Shown here one piece after another: positions 5,233 to 5,554 of a stretch of DNA of 5,554 bases (positions are counted from its first letter, which is position 1; each line of letters starts with the position of its first letter). A model generated the notes under the pieces. It searched no databases and was not told the DNA's origin. It worked only from the letters and a program-made list of their open reading frames with translations. Origin of the DNA: Anaerolineae bacterium. GTDB lineage: Bacteria; Chloroflexota; Anaerolineae; SpSt-313. Both the position numbers and the translations under genes were made by a program. The DNA lies in the NCBI GenBank assembly GCA_023511475.1, contig JAIMBM010000243.1, positions 1 through 5,554 of the forward strand, read 5' to 3'.

Positions 5233-5554
5233 CGCTTCAGAGGGTCACCATGGCGGTCGGGCGGCTCCTGGTTGTGCTGTCCACGCTCGTCCTGTTGCCA
5301 GCCACGAACGTGTTCCTCATCACCACCCCTGCCTACATCGCCTTCGAGTACCGCCGGCCCGGAGTGCCCGGCTCTGACATCTACGACGCGCCGGTGCGGC
5401 TCGAGCTCTCGCAGGCTACCGTCCGCTGGCTGAACTCGGGCGAGGGCATCGAGGCCCTCGCAGCCCTGCAGCACGACGGACAGCCGGTCTATAACGCGCG
5501 CGAGCTGCGGCACATGGCGGACGTCAAGGCCGTGATGGACGGCCTGCGCTGGGC
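5229..5554 (+). CDS. DUF1461 (TIGR01906-type) integral membrane protein, N-terminal part
   Basis: 108 residues are visible before the right edge cuts the gene; the family is usually about 200-230 long. A hydrophobic segment (about 10-31) is followed by ITTPAYIAFEYRRPGVPG (31-48) and later DGQPVYNARELRHMADVK (83-100). These wordings fit the DUF1461 family, whose members have several helices around an external loop. No function is known for the family. ATG at 5229 sits in an ATGA overlap with the preceding gene and has GGAGG at 5217-5221 with 7-nt spacing, so the start is secure. As third gene of the operon it adds a second membrane component beside the fused synthase-like protein. Recognition is by remembered family motifs. 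Confidence 0.85.
   Translation, partial: MTLQRVTMAVGRLLVVLSTLVLLPATNVFLITTPAYIAFEYRRPGVPGSDIYDAPVRLELSQATVRWLNSGEGIEALAALQHDGQPVYNARELRHMADVKAVMDGLRW

Overview
GC-rich bacterial window with two outward-facing gene groups, a small stand-alone gene, and a non-coding centre full of inverted repeats. Bacterial signs are the sigma70-type promoters, the strong Shine-Dalgarno sites, GTG and TTG starts, and operons with 4-nt stop/start overlaps. The right-hand set (PIG-L deacetylase, membrane-fused spermidine-synthase-like protein, DUF1461 protein) and the prealbumin/SdrD-type orphan domain would fit Chloroflexota or a neighbouring thermophilic/soil phylum. That placement is only a guess, because no marker gene is present.

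Left part (1-1967, minus strand): a near-consensus promoter (TTGACA, 17 bp, TATACT) drives a 65-aa FmdB-type zinc-ribbon protein. After a 128-bp gap comes a HAD-family hydrolase starting at GTG, and 17 bp further a ribokinase that runs off the left edge (285 residues visible, roughly the last 20 missing). The ribokinase has all its key residues. The HAD protein has a Gly where phosphatases of the family carry their acid/base Asp.

Centre (1968-2429): no convincing gene. It holds a 31-nt near-perfect palindrome, a second hairpin, and a regular repeat set. Two back-to-back units each consist of 13-bp inverted ends (CCCTCCCGCAGGT ... ACCTGCGGGAGGG) around exactly 69 nt of unrelated sequence. A further single arm lies 101 bp downstream. 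The 100-nt spacing is not a multiple of 3, which argues against coding. This is the least explained part of the window. A sixth copy of the motif lies further right and forms the ribosome binding site of the PIG-L gene.

Right part (2430-5554, plus strand): a 128-aa protein with one SdrD/Cna-B-like beta-sandwich and no signal peptide stands alone. Then an extended -10 promoter (TTGCCC, 17 bp, TGCTATAAT) starts a tight operon. It contains a PIG-L/LmbE zinc deacetylase (TTG start), a seven-helix membrane protein fused to a spermidine-synthase-like methyltransferase-fold domain (GTGA overlap), and a DUF1461 membrane protein (ATGA overlap, cut by the right edge). The overlaps imply translational coupling and a shared envelope-associated task, but the substrate cannot be read from the sequence.
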